Shown in pieces: positions 11,640 through 35,309 of a stretch of 64,000 bases of DNA. The notes beneath the pieces were generated by a model, which worked only from the letters and a program-made list of their open reading frames with translations, did not search any database and was not told the origin of the DNA. Positions within the stretch are counted from its first letter, which is position 1, and each line of letters starts with the position of its first letter. The translations under genes and the position numbers were made by a program. Location: NCBI GenBank assembly GCA_037951165.1, contig JBBDHG010000008.1, positions 5,995,501 to 6,059,500 of the forward strand, written 5' to 3'. Source of the stretch: Lophius americanus. Its lineage: Eukaryota; Chordata; Actinopteri; Lophiiformes; Lophiidae.

Positions 11640-11880
11640 TGGGGGGTATTTCAAGAAGCGGGCTTGAGTTTATCCCTGAACTCTGACTTGTCCAAGCCTG
11701 AGATGAGAAACTCGGGATTTTTGGTTCCAGAACCGCTGATCTGAGTCGGTTAACTCTGAGTTTAAATCGTGCACGAGGACGACCAAAAGTCATTATCAAT
11801 GGAACTCAGACACTGTGATTCACCATGGCAACCAGTCAGACGCTACAGTCGCCATGCCGTTTGAGCTGGAAGTTTTACAC
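11640..11880. mobile_element. Probable PIF/Harbinger-type terminal fragment (MITE)
   Basis: The text GGGGGTATTTCAAGAAGCGGG, followed by repeated CTGAGTT/GAACTCTGA words and GAGATGAGAAACTCGG, has the look of the terminal region of Harbinger-like elements common in fish. No transposase frame is seen here. Family assignment is by resemblance only. Confidence 0.45.
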
Positions 11881-12108
11881 AAGAAATATTTAGAAAAAGT
11901 CAACCTGTTGACCCGTGCACTTACTGTCAACGGCATGTTCTTGTTGATGTGTGACCGGTGTTGTCAGTTCATGTTTTTTCTTTATCTATTCTATTGACAT
12001 GAATGGGATGGACTGAAGTAATGAATTACATTTCATGCATTCATTTGTTAGGAAGACTACATTGTTCTTGTAAGTTATGTAGAATTTTAGTTTTTGCCTG
12101 AGAGCTTA

Positions 12109-12185
12109 ACATGTTATAAACGTGTTGTAAACATGTTGTAGACATGTTGTAGACAGGTTGTAGACACGTTATAGACTCGTTATAA
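12109..12185. repeat. 11-bp tandem repeat, 7 copies
   Basis: Seven consecutive 11-bp units of consensus ACATGTTGTAG fill 77 bp: ACATGTTATAA, ACGTGTTGTAA, two ACATGTTGTAG, ACAGGTTGTAG, ACACGTTATAG, ACTCGTTATAA. It sits about 220 bp past the slc25a48 stop and may be inside its 3' UTR. Confidence 0.9.
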
Positions 12186-12401
12186 AAATATCCCACTGAA
12201 GCTACCGTTCTACATCTGGATGACTTTGGTGTCTTAATCTTTTCTTGGTTAGATGTGATCACCTGACTGCTAAGTCATCAATCACAGTTAACATTAGCTC
12301 AAAAGCTGCTCACTCACAGCTGTAAACTTCCTTAATCACTTCTAGCAACCAAACTGAAAATATCCATGTGATTCCTTTTACCAGAAAAATGTTTCCTGGT
12401 C

Positions 12402-24514
<12,113 letters not shown>

Positions 24515-24780
24515 GATGAGCTCCAAATTTTGAGCAACGAGTCATGAGTCAGAGTGAGACCTCTGTGAAGATGCTAAGTTAAGGTAAGTTAAGGTAAAGT
24601 TGAGTCACGAGAGTCGTCTTGTCTTGTTTTGTCTTTCTGTGATGGTGAACCCGTTTGGGAGCAAAAACAAGTGGAGCTATTCATAGTGAGTTGATTGAAA
24701 AGACACAAAGCAGATTGACTCAAACAGCCAATAAGGTCAAAGGAAGAATCTGCAAGACAGCTCTCGTAGCCAATCAGGGA
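24515..24780 (-). promoter_or_regulatory. slc25a48: Candidate slc25a48 promoter and 5' UTR
   Basis: CCAAT occurs at 24728-24732 and 24770-24774 (inverted relative to the gene). An AGGTCAAAGGAAG stretch (24734-24746) resembles a nuclear-receptor DR1 site with a weak second half. TGAGTCA, the AP-1 consensus, occurs at 24545-24551 and 24601-24607. No clear TATA box is seen. The transcription start is unknown. Confidence 0.35.
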
Positions 24781-24949
24781 TCAGCAACCCAAAGCAACAC
24801 AGCCCACTGAGACGTCGTTATGGAAATGAGCCATGAGGAGGAACCCGCTGGTTTGTGTGTAAGTGTATATGTATGTAAGTAACAGTTAATAATAATAGTT
24901 ATAGTTGTTATGGTTGTTAAAGTGATGGACTACAACAACTATACGTATA

Positions 24950-25460
24950 CTAACTATAACTATATGTTTATGTATACATATCATTATGTATATATATACA
25001 TATACATATGTATATATATACATACATATGTATATATATATACATATGTTTATATGTATTTATATATATATACATAAATACATATGTATAAATACATATG
25101 TATACATATGTATTTATACATATGTATTTATGTGTTTTTATATATATATATAAATATATATATATTTATATATATATGTATGTATATATATGTATATATA
25201 CATACATATGTATATGTATACATATGTATATATACATATATATACATGTATATATATGTATATATATATACATAAACATATGTATACATATACATATGTT
25301 TATATATATTTATATATATGTATGTATTTATATACATATATACATACATATATATAAATAAATATATGTATTTATATATATGAATGTATTTATATATATG
25401 TATATACATATACATACATATATACATATGTACATGTGTACATGTACATATATATCTCTT
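24950..25460. repeat. Compound TATA/TACATA low-complexity array
   Basis: About 500 bp of mixed TATATA, TACATA and TATGTA units with many short palindromes such as ACATATGT. The long Tyr/Ile-rich ORFs on both strands are products of the repeat. It lies just upstream of the slc25a48 promoter region. Confidence 0.95.
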
Positions 25461-28400
25461 TTCACAGAGATGAGTAGTAACTTTTAGTGTAAGAATAATA
25501 ATATTAGCTATTGTTTAAATGTCGCTCCATATTGGAATGAAATATCTTATTAAGACAAAGATACATATGTTTTCTTCTTAGTTTTCTTTAATATAGCAGC
25601 AGTAATGAGGGATAAACACCTGAACTCCATGTTTCGGGTTTACGTTGTCTTCAAACACAAATCCTCACCATAAAAGTAAATGTGTCACTAGTGTTTTGGT
25701 AGACTCCTCCTGCTGCTTTACCTCCTCCACAGAACCCCACCCTGATAACCCACTGATAACTCACTATCACTGTCTGTGGAAAATTACCAGAGTTTAGTCT
25801 GCAGCAAGCCCCTCCTCCGTCACAACCACATCTCTGTTGTTTGATTTATTTTCCTGCAAATCAAGGTCGCTCAGCTTTTTCAATAACATCAGGCAACCAT
25901 TACCTTTTTTATAAAAAATAGTTTTAATTTCCTCATCAATTTTTTTTAATGCAGCTAGTACAATGTCAAAGGTTATTTGTTTTGAATTATATTATCTAGT
26001 CAACTGTTTTTAGTCAACATTTTATTGCTGTTTGTTAAAGCATTTAAGCTTTATTTAAATCACAGACTATTTCTATCCCAGAGAAGTCGGAGATATTATG
26101 GAATCATTGCGCTGCGATCGCCGCCGCGGATCCTTCGTGTTAACATGGCAACTAAGAAACTATATCATTGATCCTTTTCAAATTTCAGTCCAAACTTCGT
26201 GCATATGACTCAGCTCAAGGAGATTTATTGGTAAATATTATATTTTACTCTAGTGTTTTATATTTTATCCACTAGGGGGAGTATTTATTTTCTTCTCTTC
26301 TGTTCTGTGTACACAACTCAGAAAATATTTAAAGGATCATTTTCAAATTTTATACCTAAATAAAACTTGGTGCGTGAAGGAAGTTGGTGGATTTTGGGAG
26401 AGGTCTGTTGTATATTTCCGTCTGGGGGAGCTGCAGTGCTCATTTCATATCAGGTATGGTTTTCTAGATTGCTTATCACCAACAAAGGCAAAATCAGTGA
26501 TGCAGTTAATAACGATAGATTAATTACTGCAGCAAACACTAAGCTGTTATTCTCAGCAGGCTATTTCATAACGGTAAACACCGGTGACTATCGTTAGCGA
26601 CATTACCGTGTGAGATAGTAATCTAGCATGAAAACCCAGCAAATTGCTCAGACACGCCTAACATCACCAAGTATTTATGCAAGCATTTGATTTATTAATC
26701 GGGAACACTGAAATATCTGCAAAGTTATTTTTACTTATCCCTAAGAATAAGCTCAAACTTGGGATCTCATAATAGCATCCATAGAACCTATGTAAGATTA
26801 CCTGAGTAGTTTGACATACATTATTGTCCAGTAATCCGCTTTACCTGATTTGACAGTGGCTTGTTACATGTTTGATCATTCGCCTTTTTATTTATATTCT
26901 TCCTGAGGGACTTTTTAATCAGTACTTTCATCTCAAGGACACAGGTGCAGTCCACAGGTCCAACATTTATCCACCTCTGCAGGCCCGCTCCTTCCGATGC
27001 GCTGACGTAGGGCATCATGTTTGGAGGGGGACACCATCATCCGGGGGCAATGCATGATGGTCACATAGTCTCAATAAAGTTTGAACCGCGGGCAGACAGC
27101 GGTCAACCGAAACTGGTATGGAGCCGATCGTCTGTCTGGACAAAGAAAGAGAGCGAGCGCACACAATAAGCAGAGAGAGGGAGAGATAGACCGCACTCGT
27201 CATAGAGAGAAAGGCAGAATTTAACCTGCAGGCATGTTTATAGTCAAATTATCTAGACAATTCACCCCATGTTCCATCATGGACCAAAACCCAATTCCCC
27301 TTATGGCAACAATTTGCCATTAGAAACTATATGCACCTCTGTATATTTAAACGATCAAAGCACTGGATGAAGACCCGTGTGTCAAAATGCTGTAACTTAT
27401 TCTATAATACTAGTAATATGGTGAATCCTTTGAGGCATATGATATCATTTTTTCTCATCATACATACTATCATCTATCTCTCTGAAATGAAGAAGATACC
27501 ATGGTCCCTGCCGCCTTCTACAACCAGCTCCAAGTCCAGCAGCACCAGCTTCTGACAGAGTGGATCACACTCAGAGAGAGAGCAGCTGAAGGAGACACTG
27601 AGCAGATGTTCTTTCAGGTCCATCAGAAACAAAGCTCAACAGTTCCTTTTATTTACTGCTCTAACCACATTCATTTTTAAGTGGTGGATATCAAGTGGTC
27701 AGATTTTCAATATTTCAAAACAATTGGCTCCCTGTAACGGCACAGACGTTAAAACTAATCATCGAAGGCCAACCAGGGCGGCTATTCTCAGGAAAATGCC
27801 AAAATGTTTTTAAAGTAAATATAGTCAATGCAGGAGTTTCATTGACTGTGCTGAGATTTTTGTTAAGATATTTAATAATCCTACTGCCAAAACACAGACA
27901 TGTTCGGAGCACATGCATCACAATATAGTTAAATGTTTAACCAGTGTAACACCAGCAGGAGGGTTTTTTTTTTTTTGTCACTAGGCTGAGGTGTCCGTGT
28001 TTCTGACAAAGTAACAAGATTAAAGTCGGGATTCTTTGATCTGCTGCAGCCAAAGGATGAAATGAGTCATGCATTGGAATTTTACAGGGCATTTCAACTT
28101 CTAACATTATCTATTTCTTGTTTCATGACGTATTTCAGGTTTAATATATGATTATTTATACCAGCACTTGTGTCTGGTCTCAGTACTACATTACTGTGTA
28201 TATAATGGTGCGACAAATGAACTTATCTTTTAACATTAAGAATAAATGGATAAAGGTTCACAAGGTGTCTTGAACAATGAATTTAATGATTTATTATGCA
28301 GTTTGGGAGTAGAAAAAAGTATGCAACATTCAAAATATTCACAAATCAATGTTTAATTTTATTAACGTTTTATAAAATAAACCCAATATTATATTTGACG

Positions 28401-29369
28401 TGGAAATATACTAAATTCGTATCAAGTATATAGGATATTATCTAATGTTCAGTATTTTAATATATAATATATTTTATATAATTTTAGACATACCATATTA
28501 ATGTTAAGTTTGTAGCTGTTTGACTTGTTATAACAGGCCACGTATCATACAGCTATGCTATAACTATCTTTATGTCTTTGTTGCTGGCTGGTCAGTACGT
28601 CGGTCCATAATATACACGTCATGTGACAAAACTTGTAATAGAATGTCCTGGAGGTGACTGCATAGTACAAAATTGTATGCATCAGGATATAAAACTTTTC
28701 TTTTGTGTATATGACGATGACGATGTAGATGACTATGTTTTTATAAAGGATATAAAAAGATATCGGGCCACTGTTGGCCATTTTGTTAGACCCGTGACAG
28801 CTGACCAGACAGTGAGTACCAGTCAGGAAATCTCACCCAGTTACTTAGAGTTAGCTTATTATTGTAAGACTACATCTATCCAGCTGGAAAACCCTTGAAA
28901 TAATCGGCGAATGCCTCCGACTGATCCATATTCCAGTTTGTATTAGTGCTCCCTGATGATACCGGTAATGCAGGTCTGCCTCTTTCTGCCACCACCCTGG
29001 CTCCGCCCACAAAATACATTATTATTATTCACTAAAACCAAAAGGGTCTATATAATGGAGCCGGTATGGTGTTTGTGCTCGATGATCCTTTGCACGTCTG
29101 AGTGTGTGTGTGTGTTTAAGTGTGTCGGGACACAGAAGACCCTTATTTCCCGTGCAGGTGATGTGACGTGAATGTCTCTCATTGAGCGGAGGCTTTATAA
29201 TTAGCATTAGCATCTTTTAACAAACCCATGGTCCCATGTGGAAAAGGACATATACAACGTGTTGTCATGGTTTCACAGACAAGGAGTGAGGTGACACGGA
29301 TTTGAAGGTATTAAATAACTTAAATGTCCCAAGGTGCACTCTGCTCATCTCCACGTCCTACCTTTGGTT
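25461..29369. other. Gene-free AT-rich region
   Basis: I recognise no exon. A short reading frame opening with a good start context lies at 27500-27679 and is described under findings. Otherwise only anonymous AT-rich sequence and short homopolymer runs (for example T-run 27966-27977) are visible. Confidence 0.5.
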
Positions 29370-29580
29370 TATAACTTGATTTGCTTTGCTTTCACACCAC
29401 AAACAAACCGCACCATGGTTCATTTCGAAGCCAACTGAGACCCCCGTTCTCCAGCGGACCAGAGTTAGAATGAGGGTTCACACACCCCAAACGTACCAGA
29501 CTATCCGAGGGAGCAAACCCTTGTTCTTATGAAAAAGGACCAAACAGCTCTGGTGTAATAGCAACCTGAAAGTGTAGTAG
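29370..29580. mobile_element. Possible MITE remnant
   Basis: The text TTTGCTTTCACACCACAAAC, then ACCGCACCATGGTTCATTTC and GAGGGTTCACACACC, resembles a fish MITE rich in GTTCAC/GGTTC words in both orientations. Terminal repeats cannot be placed, so this is tentative. Confidence 0.35.
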
Positions 29581-29924
29581 AGATGTTGGAACCAATAGTA
29601 GCAACTTTCTGACGGCAGATATTGTGGATTGGATACTCATCATCTACCACAATCACCCAGAATGTCATTTAGTAGATATTCCAAATTGGAAGCAAACTGT
29701 TGACTTGATACGTTTTTTTGGTGAATAGAACTCTGGCGTTTAAGTTCCCTCTGTCATCTCAACTCATCAACATGCCACATAACCACACACACACACACAC
29801 AAACATATGTGACCCGAGATGGGAGAGAGATATCCTGGTGCCTCACACAGAAACGCGTCTCCCAAAATATCGTATTTTATAGCATTCTTACGAAGAGTGA
29901 CTTTAAGTGTGTGTGTGGTTTTGT

Positions 29925-30068
29925 GTCTCTATGTGTCTGCCCTACAATGAACTGGCAACTTGTCCAATGTTTACCCCGCCTCTCGCCCGATGTTAGCTGG
30001 GATAGGCTCCAGCCCCCCGTGACCCTGAACAGGATAAGCGGTAGATAATGAATGAATGAATGAATGAA
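29925..30068 (+). mobile_element. 3' tail of a non-LTR retroposon
   Basis: The segment TGAACTGGCAACTTGTCC, then AGCTGGGATAGGCTCCAGCC, CCTGAACAGGATAAGCGG and a terminal (TGAA)4 is the 3' end of a retroposon found in very many copies in fish. The short tandem tail marks the 3' end, so the element points to the + strand. The copy is severely 5' truncated. Confidence 0.75.
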
Positions 30069-31466
30069 TAGAATTCTTACGATTATAATACTTGGACTCT
30101 AGTAAATACAGTTAAGGTAATTACTACAGTTAAAGATTAATGATGACATCCATAGATAATACACTTAAATTGTGTAGAAATAAATAAAGAATCTTTTTAA
30201 TCATGCGTATCTCCTGTAAACTGAGTAAGTCAATATATACTTTTGTTTAAACCATTGGCATTTTTATTTAATTTTAGGACATAACCTCTTGTTTGGATGA
30301 TCACCGTATTATATTTGTTTGAGATGATTTCAGAGAGAGCGAGATTGAGATTGCTGGTGGAGCTGCATTGAATTTCAACAAGAGAGGGAGCAGCTGCGCT
30401 CTGCTTGTACGGATGTTAGGCCATGAGGCATTGAAGATCTTTAAAAATAATAAATAACATATTTAAAGCTATCCTAAAGCAAATGGGCAGCTAATGTCGA
30501 GTCATTTAAACTTGAGTAAAATGAAGTTTACTTTTCTGTCTTATAAATAATCTAATTATGGAGTCGGGGGCATCAGAATTTTATATGACTTTACTTCTGA
30601 TGTTTTTGACGTCAGCGAGGACTCGCCTTGACTCGCTTGATTTTCATCACAGTGACCTCGGACACGCTTGAAACCTGAAGGTTTAGACTTGAGAAGAGTT
30701 TGTCTCTTGCTCAGGTGAGGTTTGCTCCCAGCTCTGCTGAAATACAGGCACTAACCCTGTAAGGAGCAGAAATGTGAAGCAGAATCAATGGGGATTCGAT
30801 CACATGAGTCATTGTGACATCGCTTTGCTAAACATTACAGCTTTTATGAATAAATCTGAGGGATTCTCGCTCAGGATTCAGATCTTATTCCACCGTTCTA
30901 ATCTTATTTCACTGTTAGGATTAAAAAAAACCTGCGGACACTATAAATAGTCGTAGTCTATCTTCATGGACACTTGGCATCCAAATGCTCTTTATTGGAA
31001 GTCAAACCTTAAAACTGCAACACTCCCAGGTAGATCGAAATCATTAACGGGTGAGGGGTCAATGCTGTAAGCGGACCAGAGCATAAATTACTCACTGAAA
31101 TCTTAAACCACATGTTTGGTGTGGTTTCCTTTTTCACAGAGATGTTATCCATACCACAACTGTAAGGTTGGCTAAACATAGACCTCTCAATAAGTATTAT
31201 ATTCAGCCCTCTAATCATAAGGTCAACAGCTCAATGTAAACATTCAAAACCGTGTTTCTATCGTGGAATGCATGAATGATATCACATGAGTGTGATTCAT
31301 GACAGGAAACAGAATTTGAAATTCATCTAACTCTTGTGTAATAAACACTTTATAAAGGTTTAACTCTCCCAGTGTTTTAAGAACACCGGTAGTGTGACGC
31401 TTGATGTATGGAATATATAAAGGTTTGTCGTGAAACTGATATGATGCTGAAATGCTGTTTTCAATT

Positions 31467-31510
31467 TTTATCTCCGCCACCAAGAATAATTTTATCTCCG
31501 CCACCAAGAT
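31467..31510. repeat. Direct repeat, 24-bp period, two copies
   Basis: TTTATCTCCGCCACCAAGA occurs at 31467 and again at 31491. The CTCCGCCACCAAG word is part of the same kind of dispersed fish repeat as 1595-1700, in inverse orientation. Confidence 0.7.
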
Positions 31511-31694
31511 TGTCATCCTATGAGTAGTTCACTGAAAACGCTCTGCTAGATGCAGAGGGAAGACCCAAACAGACAGGAAGTGTTTTATAACATCTTGCAT
31601 ATTTATACACTTATAATCAAAGCTTTCTGAGGATGAGGCTCCCGTTTCTTTGGATTCTTTTGATGTTTGAAATGGCTCTTATGATTCATTATTC

Positions 31695-31736
31695 TCATTA
31701 TTCGGTCTAAATGATTGACATTAGACCGAATAATGA
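31695..31736. repeat. Perfect 16-bp inverted repeat
   Basis: TCATTATTCGGTCTAA (31695-31710) is followed after a 10-nt loop by its exact reverse complement (31721-31736). Confidence 0.85.
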
Positions 31737-32814
31737 CTCTCATGCTGCATATGAAGCTTCATGCAACTGAAAAATTTCAAATCTTTTTTATTTAAATCCA
31801 TCATTTAAAATACAGCTTTGATGGCCCGGTACTAGCAGCTTCTCTCACTTCCTGTGTTTGTGCTAAACTAGGTTAAAGTTGTCCTGGATCTCTCGGGGTC
31901 ATAAGAAATGATCTTCATACCTATGAATAGAAAGTGTGTATGTCTCACTGGCTGTTTGCTGATGATGCACCTCAGATGTGTTTGTATCACATTTCAGTGA
32001 GCGAAGCCTCACACACTCTTGATGGCAGATGCCGACGTTATATTTGTTGACACCAGGCTGCCCCATCTTCCCTGGTCAGAGCTGATCCTTAGAGCAGCAA
32101 CTATACTGTTTCTAGTCACGTCTCAAATAGATAGTGAAGACAGAAAGGGTTCAGTTGAATCAGGGACAGGGGTGAAAGGTACTTTTTATCATTCCCAACT
32201 GGACCTAAAGGCAAAAAAATGAACTCTTTGGCATTTTGGACTAAATGAATGCATTTATGCTCTATTAATTAACCTATCTGAGTTATCTTTAAAAACATAA
32301 CCCACTTTAGCAACACTTACTTAATATGAAAACTTGTTAAAACTACAAAAGTTTCTTGAGTTGACACAGCCTAAACCTGTTGGGTAAATCCAATGAAATA
32401 GAAGAAGTACATGAAAATTGCCCCTAAATGGGTTCCCATGGAGGAAAAAGCACATTGTTTGATGAATGTTTTGAGGTATTTCAGCAGACAATCCTGGTGT
32501 AGGTAGCTTAGGTTGTGTTAGGTAGCAGGTGACAGCTCTGCCTCTGAAGAGATTAATTCACTTAATTGTTACTTAACATACTGGGTAAAGGGCAGAACGT
32601 GTTTTTGGCAGTTGTTGTAGAGACTCGCTTGCCGTTATTTAACTGTGTGCAGATGAACAGCTAATAACTAACATTACGCCAGCAGAGTGAGTCAGTGGGC
32701 GAGCTAGAGTGAGGGAGTGGCAGGTTGCTCACTTTTGAGGGTAATACTGAGATGGTTTGTAGGAAGGGTCAACAGCGACTTTTCATGTTGGCAGATCGCT
32801 GATGACACCCTTTT

Positions 32815-33341
32815 ACAAATCCTACATTGAATCTATCATCACATCTTCTATCACCAGTTGGTTTGGCAGTCTGAACATCAGATCCCAGAATGCACTGGAA
32901 AAAGTAGTGAATGTAAGCAGTAATTGATTGATCCTATGATTATAGGAGCCCAGCAGTGTAAACTGTCTGTTCTGTACAACAGTCAGGTGCGGAACTGTTT
33001 TTGCTGCTTGCGTTAATATATTTAAATCAGTTTTTGCTGGTCATACCTCTCTTCACTCTTAAGGCAGGAGGATTGTTATTATGTAGCATTTTTATTATTG
33101 TTTATATGTGTACGTGTATATGCATATATGTGTGTGGAGGGGAATGTATGTGTTGTGAATATATATACATATGCAGATTTTAAATGTATAGTAGTATTGC
33201 TGCATTATTTTTATGACTATGCTAGCTCATTTATGTAGCGCTGCTGAGCTTATGTTACTCCATGATTGTCTCTTTTATGTCAACGCACCATGCTGCAAAA
33301 CAAATTGCCCTCCTGGGACAAATAAACTTGAACTTGAAGGA
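32815..33341 (+). mobile_element. LINE 3' fragment
   Basis: The first 90 bp read FYKSYIESIITSSITSWFG, the region after the RT core in LINE ORF2 proteins (FYRSxIESxLTxxIxxWFG). The fragment ends with TGCCCTCCTGGGACAAATAAACTTGAACTTGAA-like text (33308-33341), a retroposon 3' end with a short repeated tail. Reading frames between are broken. Confidence 0.65.
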
Positions 33342-33800
33342 AAGAACCCGGCGGTGAACATCCAGGGTTTGGACATTGAACAGGTGAACTCATACATATA
33401 TCTGGGTGTTCATCTCAACAATAAACTGGACTGGTTGGACAACACAGATGTCCTGTACAAGAAGGGTCAAGGTTCCATGCTGAGGAGGCTGAGGTCCTTC
33501 AGAGTGTGCAAGACTCTGTTAAAGACCTTCTATGACCCTGTGGTAGCATCTGCAGTCGTCTGTTAGGGTGGAGGAAGCACAGAGAGGGACAAGAAGAGAC
33601 CTCCTGACCAGGCTGGTCAAGAGGTCAAGCTCCGTCCTGGACTGTCCCCTGGACTCTGTGAAGGAGGTGGGTGGGAGGAAAATGTTAAAAAAGCTGACAT
33701 CCATCCTGGACAACAACTCACCCTTAGTAGTGATTAGTTCCTTTAGCGGCAGACTGAGACACCCTAAGTGTAAGACAGAGCACTACCACAGGTCCTAATG
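33342..33800 (+). mobile_element. LINE ORF2 C-terminal fragment
   Basis: One frame reads VNSYIYLGVHLNNKLDW and MLRRLRSFRVCKTLLKTFYD, then meets TAG at 33564-33566. The next frame continues LVKRSSSVLDCPLDSVKEVG and RKMLKKLTSILDNNSPL. These are consecutive blocks of the LINE protein downstream of the YADD motif, in the expected order, so this is one decayed copy inserted right after the tail of the previous one. Confidence 0.75.
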
Positions 33801-34286
33801 TAAACCAAGACCCTGTGTGACTGTGTTGTGTCTGAAACCCAGAACTCTACTACCTCACTACACACCATCTGGGTATCTGATTATCGTCAAGTCACTAGCA
33901 TCTACACCTGGACTATATTTTTAATTCATATTATATATGCCATTGGAGATCAGTCTTTCCCTTTTCTTTATTCCTTTATTTGAATGTACATGTGTCACTC
34001 TTTCATGTCTTGAGAATTCCACAAGCTGTCATGACAGAGGATATTGCACTTCAATTAAGTAGCATTATGTGCATGGATCAGTAAATGGACTGCCAGAATT
34101 GTTGAGATACTTCGGATGTGTTTATTGGAGAACAAATTGATCTTCAAATGCAGCAAATTATCATCATGGTACAGGTAATACTATGAAGTATTTGAAGTCC
34201 AAGCATCTTCAGCTAGAGAGATGTATGGGCTGAATTGAGTGAACTGATTGATAGCTATCCTGTGGCTGACTACTAGCGTGGAACCT

Positions 34287-35008
34287 GTCATGACTGCCGA
34301 GTTATTTCTGGGTTTATTCTGTTTTGGTTCTCTGGTTTTGTTTTGAAGGTTCATTTTCATCCTCCTGCTTTATGTATCCTGTTTTAGTTTGAAAGCGTTG
34401 CTCCTTGTTGTTTTGATTGGCTTTACACTTCCTGTCCTGTTTTCTCTGATCTGTTTAACCTTATATTCCCTTTCTTTGTTTTTTTTTGTTATATTTCTCA
34501 TCCCTCCTATCTATTTGTGTTTCTTTATGTGTTTCACTTGTGTTCCTTCTCCCTCTCGGTGTCTGTCTTCTCCAGTATTGTTTCTATTCTCCTCTTGTGT
34601 GATTGTTCATCATGTTCACCTGTGTTTCCCCCACAGCTGTGTCTCAGTGTCTCGTTACCTCAGTGTATATAGTCTGTGCTCACCTTTCTTTCTGTGCCAG
34701 TTTGTCGTTAATGTTCCATCATCACACATCCCAGCCATTTCTTCAGTGTGTCCCACTTTAATTTTTTTTATCTTGTATTTAGTATCTTGGGTTTTGAACT
34801 TGTTTTTGGATTTGGCCTCTGTCGACTCCCTTTGGATTGTTTGCTTAATTTGATTGATCTTGTTTTTGACCCCTGCCTGTATATGGACTTCAGATTTTGG
34901 ACTTGTTTTTATTAAATCACCAAACTGCACCCACTCTGTTCCTCCCTCTGCCATTGTGTGGCTGCACCTGGGTCTTCAGCTCTGCTCTTGCCTCAGTTTC
35001 TGTCAGAA
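34287..35008 (+). mobile_element. Candidate solo LTR
   Basis: The segment starts TGTCATGACTGCCGAG and ends near CAGTTTCTGTCA, giving the TG...CA ends of an LTR. TATATAG at about 34662-34668 could be its TATA box, and ATTAAA at about 34912-34917 a poly(A) signal. The flanks (GAACC and GAATCC) are similar but not an exact target-site duplication. No internal region with gag or pol is seen. The 154-codon ORF inside is not a gene. Confidence 0.45.
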
Positions 35009-35309
35009 TCCTCCGAATGGTCATCGTTAGAAAATACGTACACACGTCATTAATTTGACAGACTGTAGGGGAATGAGGGTAAAAACGACTGACATATTAC
35101 CAAGTGTTTTTATGTTTTTCACTCATTATTACTTCAGATTTGAGTTGGTATGTACTTTATGTATTCTCAATGAAAATTCCGCACAGTTACAATTATTGTA
35201 GCAACATGTAATTACAGTAAATAAGACCTTTTAATGCGTATACTTTTTTTTCAATTCAGTAGAAATGTATTACATATGACTGATTTTTTTTAAGTGAAAG
35301 AATAACCTG

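Larger units (their letters stand above)
10796..12401 (-). other. slc25a48: slc25a48 3' flank and candidate poly(A) signals
   Basis: This lies downstream of the carrier stop codon. On the gene's strand, AATAAA occurs at 11267-11272 and at 10796-10801. The 3' UTR may end at either. The region also holds an 11-bp tandem repeat (12109-12185), a DNA-transposon end (about 11640-11880) and a splice-acceptor-preceded short reading frame (11486-11564) of unknown meaning. Confidence 0.4.
30069..32814. other. Gene-free region
   Basis: No exon is recognised. It contains a 24-bp-period direct repeat (31467-31510) and a hairpin with 16-bp arms (31695-31736). Confidence 0.5.

Noticed and set aside
25084..25427. 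Tyr/Ile-rich ORFs of 63-99 codons
   Set aside because: Products of TATA/TACATA low-complexity sequence.
34389..34853. 154-codon hydrophobic ORF
   Set aside because: It lies within a T-rich LTR-like segment and has no recognisable membrane protein pattern beyond base composition.
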